This document shows positions 45,356 through 56,974 of a stretch of DNA of 64,000 nt, piece after piece. A model generated the notes under the pieces. It was given only the letters and a program-made list of their open reading frames with translations. It had not been told where the DNA came from and made no database searches. How positions within the stretch are numbered: position 1 is the first letter of the stretch; each line of letters opens with the position of its first letter. Source of the DNA: Peronospora farinosa (taxonomy: Eukaryota; Oomycota; Peronosporomycetes; Peronosporales; Peronosporaceae); assembly GCA_947646735.1 (NCBI GenBank), contig CANTFK010000961.1, positions 744,001-808,000 on the forward strand, read 5' to 3'. The translations under genes were made by a program, and so were the position numbers.

Positions 45356-47118
45356 ATGCTGATCGACATCTTCGGCAAACAGGTCGCCATTCTCGTGAGA
45401 AATACTGCCTCTTCAGATGATGGTTCTTTTGTTGGGACATCCTCGGTTGCGACCGCTGTGGACTTATTTTTCACACGATCGGATTTTCCCTGATCGTTAT
45501 CTTCGACGATCTTCGTAAAATCTTCAATTGCTTCATCCGATAGATCTGGTATCTGATCGACGTCTCCCACTTTTCTGGTCGCATCGATCACACCTGAGGA
45601 CTGTTCTTGGTCTTGTTCCGTTACGCCTTCATCACGAATATCGCTTTTTTGTACCTGATCGGTCTTGTACACCATCTACCTTGTCGATTTCTTTCAGAAT
45701 ATTGATCACAAATTGTGATCGTCTTGACTGATGATCTATACTGTCACGATAACCTTGATCTTCTGTACTATCTTGATTTACTCCCACGTTGATCGTTTCC
45801 TTATCCGATTGCGATGCAATTTTCTCCACTTTGCGATCTTCTCGTTCTCTCCCTTCCTTAGACGCATCAAATCTAGTTGGTAGTGGATACGACGGGTGAC
45901 CAACTAGTGGCCCTGTTGGCTCATCAGCGAATTCTTCCTTCCGATCTGTAGTTGCTTCATAGGCCAGAGTTTGCCACTCATTATATCGACGCGACCCCAC
46001 CGAGACATATCCAGTGATCGAGGTATCATATCCGCAGCCATCCACCAACCTATCGGGGCTCCGTGATTCACAATCACTTCTCGATCACTAAGATTAGTTA
46101 GCTGCAGATATTTAGTCTTCCCCGGTCCTGTTGTGACTGTTGGTATCCATTTTGGGTCTCGTCTCACCCAAAGCTTAGAATTCGGTGCACCAGTACCGAT
46201 TCGTAATTCCGTCGATCCGCTTACTGGGATCACCACATATTGAACGTTGATCGTAATAGGCTGTCTGTTCGTTTGGTATGGAGGTCTTCGCCCTGCCAAT
46301 TAAATTCTAACCTCATCCGGCAAACAAAGTGTTCCATCTACCAGATCCAAACGAATCCCAGCTGGGACCATAAAATTCATACCCAAGATCGCTTCTTGAC
46401 CAACTTGATCGCCCACCCAGGCGTCAAAATAATATACCAGTGATCCATTTATTGTGATCCTTATTTTGGTCCGTCCCTCGGTCATATAGGTATTCTCGCC
46501 AATTCCAATGCATTCTTGTCTTTGGCTCTCGTCAATGACACATCCTACCTTACGAGCAAAGGTGGTGTCGACGATCGAGACTTCGGCTCCAGAATCGAAC
46601 AAAGTAGTCGCTATTTCATTGTTGATCTTGCCCGTTGCCTTGGCTTGCTTAAACCATTTTCCTGGGGTATGATATTTCCAATACCCCCGTGATCCACCTG
46701 GTGCTAAGTCGAGCTTCATTTTCGCAGGCGATCGGGCATATCCATCAACTTTCGCGACACTTGAAATATAACGCAAATGATTTGAATCCTCACATGTATT
46801 GATCGTATCGATCCGCTTGTTAACTTCTTGATCCGTAGATCCCTTTTCAACAAATGCATAAATGCAGAGCCTAGAACGCTCGGCTCGTACCAGATTCCAA
46901 CCTGGCGAGCGTCCTAGTTTAACATCTCCTCTGCCTTCGGCGGAAGTATCCCAGCGTGTTTGGTCGGCACGTACCATTGGCGAATTAGAATATAAAATTC
47001 TTCCATCGGGCATTTTCCTCCTTCGTGCATCTCTCCACAGGCAGTACACACGAAAAAACACTTGTCTGAAGTATGTCCTTTGCGCCCACATTTCTGACAG
47101 GTCAACCGCTTCCAACAT
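45331..47118 (-). pseudogene. C protease and protease-RT linker
   Basis: Retropepsin with intact LFDSGAEVSIVDTTFARKVG and QVGQEAILGMNFMVPAGIRL in 46300-47118, then a conserved domain (YLQLTNLSDREVIVNHGAPI) and a charged linker. Frame changes lie near 46300, 45990 and 45650. Gag-protease join: the upstream KAEEMLN end of gag is in another frame. Confidence 0.8.
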
Positions 47119-49254
47119 CCACGATCGTCATGTTCCTTCGATCCGCAATGGGTGCAGGCTCTTGGTGGGTCAGTGTGACCATGACCTTTGCCTTGATCGA
47201 TCACATTATGTCGATCACATTCTGTCGATCACGATTGTCACTCTCATTCTGTCGCTCACGATAATCTCTCGGCTTTTCAGCTGGGGCATGCGTCATCGCG
47301 GAAAACACGCGGCGTCGATCCACTTCTACTTCAGATCCACTCGATTCCGACTCTAATCCACTGTTACCGTTTTTGATATGGATCGCTCTCACTGCACGAG
47401 CCGGATTCGATGACGCTTGATCGGGTGCAGGGGCGGCTCGTTAACGAAATTTATTGAATCCCATCGATGCCTTACCTTGATGAATCTCCATACGTTGATA
47501 CGCACGTAGAGTTTCTTCCATGTCGTCAGCATCGTCCAAACGTAATAAAGTCAACTGTTTCGCCAGATCGCGATCATCCAGTGTCTCAATAAAATGTTCC
47601 ACATGTTCACGTCTGGTAGCTGACGTTCCCTCTCGAATTGAAATTTTTGCTCTGATCGCTGCCACATTTAGCCGATATAGATACTCCAATGGAGTTTCAT
47701 TCGATTGTTTCCTTGCATGGTAATATTGTCTTAAAGATCACATACCCTCCATATTGTATCATGAACTTTAAAGAGATTTCAGTGATGACGAGTCGATCGG
47801 CTCAGCTGGCTATACCATTTTCTTGCTGGTCCCGTCAGCAGATCTCCAAATACGAGAAACTTTTCGTTGTCAGGAGCTTGATCACGTAAGAAAGCAGATT
47901 TGACTTTACTGATCCAGCTTCTAGCTCGATCTTCGTCTTTGTCTCGCCCAGTAAACTCTTTTAAATCTGCGATCGCCGATACTCGGATTCGTTGTGTAGT
48001 GAATCCACCACTTGGCATAGCTTCTGCAGCTTCCACCAACGGTCGCCTTAAATCCTCGAGTCCTAAATCCAGCGGATCGCCAATATTGGATCGACTATGA
48101 CGCGATCCAACTGACTCCACTCCACGTCTGGAATATTCATCATTTGAGGAGTGGCGTTGATCCTTGATCGATCAGCATTTTGTAGAGCTAAAATCCGTTG
48201 ATCTTCTTCGTACTTCTTCATGGCTGCTTTAAAATAGAAATCCAGCTGGTTTGATCCAAATGGATTCATTTCTCGGACCATGGGTACATCAGCCGATTTC
48301 GCTCCCGTTTCGATCGGCGTCGATCTTTCACGTATAAACGCCGCACCAGACGGTCCCAACGACATCCGTTGAATGGGAACTGATTCTCCTGAATCCGCAT
48401 CCGATTCTGCCGATGCATACTGTGATGAGCCCGTTTGATATATCTCAGTGGCTGGCACGATCGCTTGGTACTTCCCATTGAGAGGGATTAACGCCTCGAA
48501 CAAAGATCGTCCTGCTTTAATTACTTGATCATGATTGCAATCCAGCAATGTTTGCGCATCAAACGCTCCAGCGGTGAATCCAGCTTCCTTGAGTAACTTC
48601 AACAATCGACGAATCGCTTCCAATTGGTTCGGTGTTTCTACCGGAGCTGATACCGGTCCTTGCAATAATCCGATTAGCTTTGGCTTCAATATCTTGAGAA
48701 CTGGATCGCTTGATAGCAAATTCTTTAGTTCTTTCTGGTGAAAAAACCGTTCCAATTCTTCCATGTTCGTCGATCTTTCGGTTTTCGATCCGTGATCGGC
48801 CGAATCTTTCCTTGGACACCACGATCTTCCAATTTCTTCGTCTGAACGTTGAGTTGTGATCGCAGTGCCTTTATCCGCACCTGTGAATTCGTTGACTCTT
48901 TCTTCTTAGGTTTTGTAGAAGCGGTTTTGGATGAATTTCTCTCAGTTTTAACTGAAAGATTTTCATCTCGCGAATCTCGTTCTGCGACGTGTCCGCAGGG
49001 GTCCTTGAAGGGACCTGGGGAGGGGGTAGAGGTTTTTCTTCCAGATCGAGCGATCGATCTTCCTCTTTTGTTTTCTGCTCATCTGCGCCCCTCCCAAAAC
49101 GCTGATGATCCGGAGATCCTTTTTCTTCACGCGTCTGCGGTGATCCCTCTGCCTCTGACGTTTCAATCCCAGGTTCAGTCTTGATCTTAACATCTTTTCT
49201 CAGGGACTCACGGTGAAATCCCGAGTCACCAGAAGATCCGGGCACGCGCACCAT
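46914..49254 (-). pseudogene. C gag (broken)
   Basis: The ATG at 49254 abuts the LTR and overlaps the PBS (MVRVPGSSGDSGFHRESLRK). A charged, Pro-rich leader follows, then a capsid-type region (LKEFTGRDKDEDRARSWISK, GPARKWYSQLSRSTR, VEHFIETLDDRDLAKQLTLL) and zinc knuckles (CTHCGSKEHDDRGC, CQKCGRKGHTSDKC, CTACGEMHEGGKC). Frameshifts lie near 48880, 48110, 47780 and 47440. Confidence 0.8.
49236..49253 (-). promoter_or_regulatory. Primer binding site of C
   Basis: Minus strand TGGTGCGCGTGCCCGGAT, one base after the LTR end and inside the gag start, nearly the same as A's. Confidence 0.55.
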
Positions 49255-50659
49255 TGTGGTGGAGTGGCGATCACAAAATTTCTGATGTGATCCCGACTCT
49301 CCACTGGCGCCCAGACGACTGACTAACGGAGGGGGTACCCCGTATCCGTGTAACGTTCCTTCCTCATCTTGTGTACCCGTCGGTAGGGCGGGCTGCACTC
49401 TTCTCGGTGGACTTGAGTCGATGCTGAACTTGACCAGGGTTGGGGATTGGTCGGGGGGTCGATCACGTGGAAAATCCTCACGCGATCGAAAGTTGTATGG
49501 GGGGTGCTCTATGAGTCACCCTGATCTCTCTTGAGATCGCCTTGTCCAAAAATGTAGATACTTGATCCACTTGATCCACTTGACCTTCCGAGCACTTGAG
49601 CCGTCTCGCGATCTCGTGTCTTGTCTTTTACGTGATACTGCGTCCAATCGCAGGCGAAGTTTGTTCGTGAGAGATCTTGTAACCCCTGGCCAAATAATCC
49701 AGGGATATTACTTGTAGGTACTGGTGACAGAAGCTCTTGATCGCCGGGGGGCCAAAAATATCTCACCCGAGAGAAAAGTCTGCGTGCGTGCTTAGAAGTA
49801 AAAGAAACTCTGTTTAATGTTAACCAATCCAATACCAAATCCTACGATTATGCCTATCTGTATGACAGTACCTACTGCCGCGTGTCGTCTCTTCAGGAAA
49901 ATCAGATCTCGGTATGTGGTCCACTTCGGATACCATCGCGATCTTGATCCGTCGATCAAGGTTACGATCGATCTGTAACCGGTTACATCTCGCGATCGGC
50001 TTTCTGGATAGAGGTTACGATCGACGATCACACTTGCTGATCACGATCGACGATCACACTTGTTGATCACGATCGCCGATCACACTTGCTGATCACGATC
50101 GTCGATCACACTTGTTGATCACGATCGACGATCACACTTGTTGATCACGATCGACGATCGCACTTGCTGATCACGATCGTCGATCACATTTGCCGATCAC
50201 GATCGTCGATCACACTTGTTGATCACGATCGACGATCACACTTGTTGATCACGATCGACGATCACACTTGTTGATAACGATCGACGATCACACATGTTGA
50301 TCACGATCGTCGATCACACTTGTTGATCGCGACCGTCGATCACACTTGCTGATCACGAGCGACGATCACACTTGTTGATCACGATCGACGATTGCGATCG
50401 AGCGATCTCCTATCCTGATCGTCATCACTGCCGCGTAATCCTCGGCCAACCGTGGCCATCACATGATCGATCCAGATAAGCTGTCATTCCAATACAATAG
50501 CCAAGTATAAACTATGCGATCATTCATCGATAGATCTTGATCGCTCCCATACAATAGCCAAGTATAATCCATAGAATATGATTCCCGCCATGTAAGTGGT
50601 CCACATTATGATCACTTTCGATATTGTTGATCAAATTTTTCTTGATCGACTTCACCACA
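49255..50659 (-). repeat. Right (5') LTR of C
   Basis: 1405 bp. The 26-bp array here spans 50026-50392, about 14 copies against 25 in the left LTR. The size difference of 282 bp equals eleven units if one is the 22-bp variant. Confidence 0.92.
50026..50392. repeat. 26-bp tandem array, right LTR of C (about 14 copies)
   Basis: Same unit as 37951-38600. The first and last units match those of the left array, so internal units were gained or lost. Confidence 0.95.
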
Positions 50660-51859
50660 CTAACAGCAGTAAGCGGAATATCACTAGCTCGCATGAGCAA
50701 TTGATAATAAACATCGACTAAGTCGAGCGCACTGTACATGGTACAACCGACCATATTGTTCTGAAGAACATCCTTTCTAGGTATTGGCGTCTGTGCAGGT
50801 ATAGTGGCCGTATCGAGTATATTATAAGCGTGAACAATATGCCACTTACCATTCGGTTTCTTGACACAGAAAGTGGGTGTCGAGTGCGCAATGTTGCTTT
50901 TGCGCACCATAATTGCCGCGTGCTTTGCACGAAAGAACTCGCCAAAGACGTTACACTGTCTTAGGTAAAGGCCACTGCCGTGTTACGCAGTATTTGGTTC
51001 CAGGAACCAAGTCAATTTTAATGACGTACACCCCCAGCAGATGGTAGACCCGACGGTGGATCGTGACACACCACGTCCTGAAAATTCCTTTACTAAAGGA
51101 TAGTAGGGATATGAAGGGTTCTTCGAGATAGATGATTCACTACGTGCACTAAGTGTCGCCTTTATATCTTCAAGGACTGCCTCTTCGACAAGCGAGGATG
51201 AGTTCAACTCGAGGTTAGGTCGAATGACCACTATATCGGATAGATCACCTGCCTTCAAGGCCTGATGAATTCATCCACAGACATTTCGTCTAGCTCTAAA
51301 AGAGCATTTAATGATGGGAGGGCCTCAAGGTCAACCTCACCATCTACATCACCTATCACTCCGTTGACCAGGGTGTACAACTGGTCACCGACATTACTAC
51401 GCGATAAAACAGACGCTTTACGTCTCGCAGCCGCCATCTGGCGACGCTGCCGTCTCATTGACGAGACCGTACTCTTCAAAGTACTTGGGATATAATCATC
51501 CCCAAGGTCAACAGACCCCTTAACATTTACCTGCCCTATGCGAGGGCGATGTCCATATTGACATCCAGTGGGTCACTAGTACCAGTGACTTAACTAACAA
51601 GGTCATCGACCTTCACTTGCTCTATACGAGAGCCTATGTCATTACCGACATCCAGTGAATCGCATTTACAGCCAATGTCACTAACAAGGTCATCGACCTC
51701 AACTTGCTCTATACGAGAGCCGATGTCATTACCGACATCCAGTGAATCGCATTTACAGCCAATATCACTAACAAGGTCATCGACCTCAACTTGCTCTATA
51801 CAAGAGCCGATGTCATTATCGACATCCAGTGTCTCAATATTACTTTGAGTATCACTCAA
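50660..51859 (-). pseudogene. B RT N-terminal half and repeat-bearing linker
   Basis: RT entry (HSTPTFCVKKPNGKWHIVHA, YSALDLVDVYYQLLMRASDI) stops at the C insertion. Upstream, 51598-51859 encodes three copies of a 29-residue acidic repeat (DIGCKCDSLDVGN / DIGSRIEQVEVDDLVS, 87 bp per unit). Stops at 50983 and 51255 and frame changes break it. Confidence 0.8.
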
Positions 51860-52039
51860 CGGAGTACGTGCGTTCTACTAGGTGTCACTGAGCTCTGCTC
51901 GACACTATAATTATTGACATCGAAGTTTATCAACTCAGACACTCCAATATCCAGCACCCTAACTGACTCAGTTAATGTCTCGCGCCAATAGCACTTCTGT
52001 TTCCTAGCGAAGGTGGATTTATGACTCTCCAAAGCTTCG

Positions 52040-53474
52040 CTAGGAACATTGCACGTTGCACGTTGCGCCTAAGGTATTGGATCTCCAATCGATCCATGGC
52101 TCATGGCGGTTCAGCCAGGCCATACCAAAAATGAGATCATATCTCGAGTCCAAATCAAGGACAAGACAGCGTTTAACGCTATTGAAGTCTAAGAACTTTA
52201 CACCTAAGTTTAACGGAACTTTAGAAACGGTGACACGTACACCTGTCGCGAGACGCACGGTTATACTGTCACCCTCCTGCGTTTCTATAGCTTCAGCATA
52301 CAGATGACTTCCTTCAAGGGAACGACGTCTGATAAAATTACCTGACGCCACTGAGTCAATTAGAATTGACCATGGCTTCTTTATCCCTTTAGTGGTTGCT
52401 GAAACAGCCAACAAGCCTGACTAGTATTCCTGCTCCATAAAAGCTTTTACGGAGTCACTTGGGACTAATTCCTGTTCACCTCTACCTCTTAGATGTTCAA
52501 CAGAACTTATTTCTTTCCCAGTAGGGCGCCCCGTGCCCTACTGGGAGTTGACGGTATTCCCCTGCCGTGCTCGCCTTTTGGCTAGGAGCAGGGTTTCGGC
52601 TCTACCGATTTGAACGTTGCTTTCGCAACGGACGGCTATAGCGGAGGTGCCTAGTGCTTCCGCACATGTAGCATCTACGGATGTTACTTTGCTGCTCAGC
52701 AGCTTAAAGCTCGGCTTCTTTAGCATGGCTAAGGTCCATGGGTTCCGCCCTGTTAGAGGTATTTGATTGATACCAGAGAAGACCTTATCGAGCAGATTTA
52801 AAATTAAATCTAGCGTTAAACGCTATGCTTACTGCCTCTTCGAAAGTCGAAGGCTAGACACGGAAAACTTTCATCCTGGCGACCCCAGTGCGAAGTCCTT
52901 CCATAAAAATGGTGTCTCCGACTTCTTCTGTCAGAGGTTCTTGCTGCATAGCAGCAATGAGAGTTCTCAACTCTTGGACATAGTCCGACAATTCTTTCTT
53001 ACTTTGTCGGGTAGCTAAGAAGCGTGAGCGCACACGATAAGCCTGATTTAGCAGTGCAAACACGCAGGTCAATTGCTTTTTAAGTATTTCTTATGTGGGG
53101 AATGCGGCATTTACAGAAACATCGCTCGTTAGAGCCCACTCTCTAGCCCTTCCACCGAGCTTCGAAATGGCTAAGCTAACTCGTTGCTTATCGGATGCAA
53201 GCATGGCTGCATCCATTGCCATTTCAACTTCTCGGATCCAGAGGAGAAGATTTTCTCCGTCCTTCCCTTCAAAGGTTTTCACGTTTAAATCAAGTGGGCG
53301 AGCCCTTGGCTCTGCATCGGGCACAGGTACCGGGATGTACTGTGAAGGCGCAGCTGACGCTGCCTGGTTGTGGACCTGCCCGAGGAGCGTTGTCTTATAA
53401 CGCATAAAGGCCGCAAGACGAGCATAGAACCTCGGGGCCTTGGGACAAAAGGGCCTCGATTTGATCGGGCCCAA
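52040..53474 (-). pseudogene. B gag and aspartic protease (broken)
   Basis: Gag: [51 protein letters not shown], and a damaged knuckle (CYMCGSTRHLRYSRP, last Cys lost). Protease: ILIDSVASGNFIRRRS, where the usual DSGAS is DSVAS, then LDLDSRYDLIFGMAWLNRHE. Multiple stops between 52420 and 52860. Confidence 0.8.
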
Positions 53475-53578
53475 CGAACGCAGATAGTTTATCTAAGGCT
53501 AGTCGTTGTGCCTCAGAGAGTTGATTTTGATTCTCCATCCTCACAGAGGGTCAGTCTTTAAAGACTCAGGTGTAGGAT

Positions 53579-53596
53579 TGACACCAAGTGCTACCA
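53579..53596 (-). promoter_or_regulatory. Primer binding site of B
   Basis: Minus strand TGGTAGCACTTGGTGTCA, two bases after the LTR end, as in F and D. Confidence 0.6.
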
Positions 53597-53598
53597 AG

Positions 53599-54241
53599 TG
53601 TAGCGGAGCTGCACAGCTCTTTAGCCAGAGGAAGATTTTTCGGCTGGAAGCCTCTTAGTTCTAGAGAACTAAATAGAGTTAAGGCTAAAAGCCACTTAGT
53701 TCTAAGGAACTAATTAAACGACTTAAAGTCTCCCTGTTCTAAGGAACTAGGAAAGTGACTTTTAGTCAGCAAGAAATAAGCTTAAGGTTCAGAGAACCAA
53801 CGCACAGAGTGCAAGAACAAGCTAGAAGCTTAGAAGTTCAGAGAGCCAACGCACGAAGTGCACAAGAGAACAAGTCAGAACGACTTTCGATCTTAAACTC
53901 AAAAGGAGAACTGATTTTATTTATGCTTTAAGGTTTTTATGAATAGTCCTACTCTAAGTATCCTACACTAGATTAATTACTATAATAGTGATTACTATAT
54001 GCAGAATTTGCTATTGAACGACGTATCGTCTAAACATCTGTGTATGATGTACTTAATACAGCGTTAGTGATTTATCAAATTTCAATCGATAAGATACGGT
54101 ATTCGGTAATACCGTATCTTTAACGCTTATACTTAATACCTCTCTAAAGAGAAGTATCACAATGCATTATATGCAATACAAAGGGGAGTTTAACCGTAAA
54201 CTCTCGGAAAGACGCTACAACCGTCGTGTAACCTTGTTAAG
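53599..54241 (-). repeat. Right (5') LTR of B
   Basis: 643 bp. The last bases are mutated (TTGTTAAG where the other copy has CCGTTACA). Confidence 0.88.
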
Positions 54242-54516
54242 CTTCCTGCTGGCTCGAGACGTCGGGCGTTACGGGGGACACTCCGAAAAGGGCACGTGGA
54301 ATCGGTTATCCAGCCCGAGGTGTAAACAGTGGCTCAATGATCGCAAAAAGCGCCAGGCACTAGAATGATCAGTCCCGATCGACCTGGACGGGGCCGATCA
54401 ATTCACGTTCTTGGCAAATTCGCTTCATGGGACCGGGATTCGCGCTCGGCGATCGAGTCGGCGGCGATAAAGGGAGAGACTTGTCAAGCCTTCCTGGAGT
54501 GCGTTCCCCCAAACCG
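54242..54516. repeat. Repeat R copy 1, right piece
   Basis: About 275 bp highly similar to 63352-63630 (shared GGGGGACACTCCGAAAAGGG and GGACCGGGATTCGCGCTCGG). Short ORFs but no recognised protein. Together with 33022-33122 it forms one copy interrupted by B. Confidence 0.8.
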
Positions 54517-54691
54517 ACCAGGAATCTGTATACAAATCAAGACTAAATTGCAAAGATGGGATGCACCGGCTCTTTAGATGCGCATTCCCTACGTAGCTTA
54601 ATTATAGTGAAGCTCGCGGATCGACGTTTATCTGTGACGTCATTCAATGGTAGCTGACGCGTCATTCTCTTCAATTCGCAGACACAAGGGA
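54517..54691. other. Spacer between repeat R and element F
   Basis: 175 bp; nothing recognised. After this F begins, preceded by its AGGGT duplication. Confidence 0.5.
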
Positions 54692-54696
54692 GGGTT

Positions 54697-55155
54697 GTAA
54701 TCGGGCACCCTCCGACTATACTGATTACAGTATAGTCTACTTTCACATATTACAGTGAAAGCAGGTGCCTCAATTACCTCTCTTACACAAGAGGCAGAGG
54801 AAGCTTTACTTCAAAACAAACGCTTAGAAGTAGAGGAAAAGAAAACTGTATTTAATATAGTTAACTATCTTTATAAAACTAATCTGTTATAACCTATGTT
54901 AACTATATTAGACTACAACTATGTATGTTGACAACTTGCCCTCCACTCATTGCGCGCGTCCATCGGTCATTGGTCAGCGCGTTGGTTGATATGATGGCCC
55001 ATATCAACCAATGAGAGGGCATCTCCAACTTCAAGGAGATCTAGGAACAATACTATAAGAAAAAGTAATATTGTCAAAATATTATTAGTTATAATAATAT
55101 TTTATTGACACTTCATATAAGTGTCAATATTATGTAACGGGCTCACCCCGTTACA
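54697..55155 (-). repeat. Left (3') LTR of F
   Basis: 459 bp. It contains several perfect hairpins, for example 54715-54738 (10-bp arms) and 54982-55011 (12-bp arms), and the terminal hairpin GTAACGGGCTCACCCCGTTAC. Confidence 0.95.
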
Positions 55156-55172
55156 TCACCCCCCCCCTTCCT
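55156..55172 (-). promoter_or_regulatory. Polypurine tract of F
   Basis: Minus strand AGGAAGGGGGGGGGTGA immediately before the 3' LTR. Confidence 0.75.
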
Positions 55173-55207
55173 TAGCCAACAGTCACATTAGTGACTGTTT
55201 AGTGACT

Positions 55208-56974
55208 ATGGGAAAGGAGCACTTGTTGAATTTTCTTTTATTCCAACATTTTTACGCTATGACAAAGTCAATGCGCGTCGCTGCTAATGCAGCTAAGAGC
55301 TCGGCTGCTCGCCTATGTGCAGCCGCTACTGAGGCTTCACAGCCTCAGCCAGCAGACACTAATGTGTCTGCTGGAAGGCAACATCAGCCTGCAACGCCTG
55401 TTGCAGGTTCACGTAGCGCTTCGCCACGTAAAGAGTGACCCAGAGTTAGTCGTTGACTACTCTGGTGAGTCGGATGACGCATCCGACTCAAAGTCATCTC
55501 TTCCACTCCCGAGCTCTCCCCGGGGTGATACCTCGTCGTCTAATGTTACGAAGAGGGATCGTGGTACATTGAGTGAATCAATGTACCGTGAAATGTTCGG
55601 GTCGTCTAATGAATCCTTCGACTCGCCAAACGAGTCGAAGGATAGTGACTCGGGTGGGGACCGTAAGGGTGATGTCAGTGCTTCTACTGACATCAATGCT
55701 CATAGTGTCGGTACCTCTAGTGACACTATGCTCGTGGTGTCGGTACTTCTGTTGACACCACGCAGGAGGCTTTAGACCGCAACGTATTGCGTCTTGCTCC
55801 TGATCGCAAACCATGGATGCTACCCAAGCATCTGCTTGATCGTTGGTCTGGAAAGACCAACGAACGGTTCCCCATACCGTTGTTTGATGCGTCAAAGCTT
55901 AATGGCCTTGACGCCAGTGCGAAGAACTTTCGCACTGAGAACGATTATTACATCGATGTGTTTCTTGAACATCGATGGTATGGCCCACACAAGAAGCGTG
56001 AGGCTGACGCGTTCCTCCAATCTCGAAACGCGTTTATCACCAACGATTTAAACGTTGGGAAAGAGTCTTGGTTTCAAAGACTTTTTGCTAGCCGCAATAA
56101 GGTTGAGAAACGAAGTACGTCCGGTGCATGCTATCGTTTGCACCGGTTATCTAGAGAAGCAGGCCTGTTATGCCTCTCTTGGGGCGACCCATGACCGGGG
56201 TGCCTGAGCACCTCGTCAAGAGCGCCTAAGGAGGCGTACCTCCTTCCTGAGCCCTGGTGGAGGGCTCGCATCTCTTCTGAGATGCGTGAAGGGATTGCTA
56301 CTTTGCAATCCATTTACGAGCGCGCTTGGCTCTAGTTTTTCGATGGTCCTTCACCATCGGGTGTCCCTTGTCGTACTGTTTGACAAGGCCGGGAACTTCG
56401 GCCATCAGTTGGGCCCGAGGTTTCCAGCTATCCGCCGAAGGCGGATAGCCACGCCACCGGACAAGATAACTCGTCCGACGTCCCTCCACCTCGCGGTGCT
56501 TTAGTAAGCGTTCCACGAGAAAGCGCTTCCCGCCATGAGGGTCCACCAGCGGATGCGGTGGTGGAGGGAAAACACTGTCCGATTCTTTCATCGGACTTGG
56601 CTGCTGAGTTAGACGGGTTTGCCCGTGTAACTCGTGAGCTCCGTTGTGATGTTGATCATGAACGGGATAAGCGTCGCCGCTTAGAGGACATTGTGCGACA
56701 GCTTGGGTTTGACCATGAGAAGTCTCGGGCAAACAATGCTGTCGCACTATTGAAGAATGAATGGCGGCTTCATTCTCTAAGTAACGAGCTGGCGACAGCT
56801 CGTCAGGATATCGTCCAATATCATGGGAAGATCTCATCTCTACACGAAGGAGTATCGAATCTGGTTCGTGAAAACAAGGATCTGAAGGGGATTCTTGAGA
56901 GTAATGGCTATCTTCGTCGTTCGAAGAAGCCGCGTACTGAACGTACGGAAGAAGACGTCCCACGTAAAACGTAG
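55208..56974 (+). pseudogene. Antisense ORF of F (coiled-coil protein)
   Basis: ATGs at 55208 and 55259 (same frame, 53 and 104 bp inside the LTR edge). N-terminal part Ala/Ser-rich; a frame change near 55420 leads into a Ser/Asp-rich stretch (YSGESDDASDSKSSLPLPSS); another near 55770 returns to the first frame. Then an ordered middle (RKPWMLPKHLLDRWSGKTNE, YYIDVFLEHRWYGPHKKREA, LLPEPWWRARISSEMREGIA) with stops near 56192 and 56332, and a C-terminal coiled coil in 56558-56974 (LAAELDGFARVTRELRCDVD ... LSNELATARQDIVQYHGKI) ending in a basic tail (KKPRTERTEEDVPRKT). The coiled coil lies opposite the integrase linker. No family recognised. Confidence 0.6.

Larger units (their letters stand above)
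37180..50659 (-). mobile_element. C: dual-RNase-H Ty3/gypsy element nested in B
   Basis: LTRs 37180-38866 and 49255-50659, both TGTGGTGRAG...CACCACA. The target duplication CTAA lies at 37176-37179 and 50660-50663. Removing C plus one CTAA restores B's RT frame (...TAVS/TPSDM...). Minus-strand gag-protease-RT-RNase H-RNase H-integrase with an antisense ORF near the 3' LTR, as in A. Several frameshifts. Confidence 0.93.
33123..54241 (-). mobile_element. B: Ty3/gypsy element split by element C
   Basis: LTRs at 33123-33763 and 53599-54241 (TGTAGCGGAGC...CCCGTTACA). Own sequence is 33123-37179 and 50660-54241, about 7.6 kb. The flanks AATCC and CTTCC are probably a diverged 5-bp duplication, since the uninterrupted copy of repeat R reads CATCC there. 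Minus-strand gag, protease, RT, RNase H, integrase and chromodomain are all broken by stops. Confidence 0.85.

Noticed and set aside
54365..54577. Coding gene in repeat R (70-codon ORF)
   Set aside because: The same frame is not kept in the second copy at 63480-63690, where an insertion and changes alter it.
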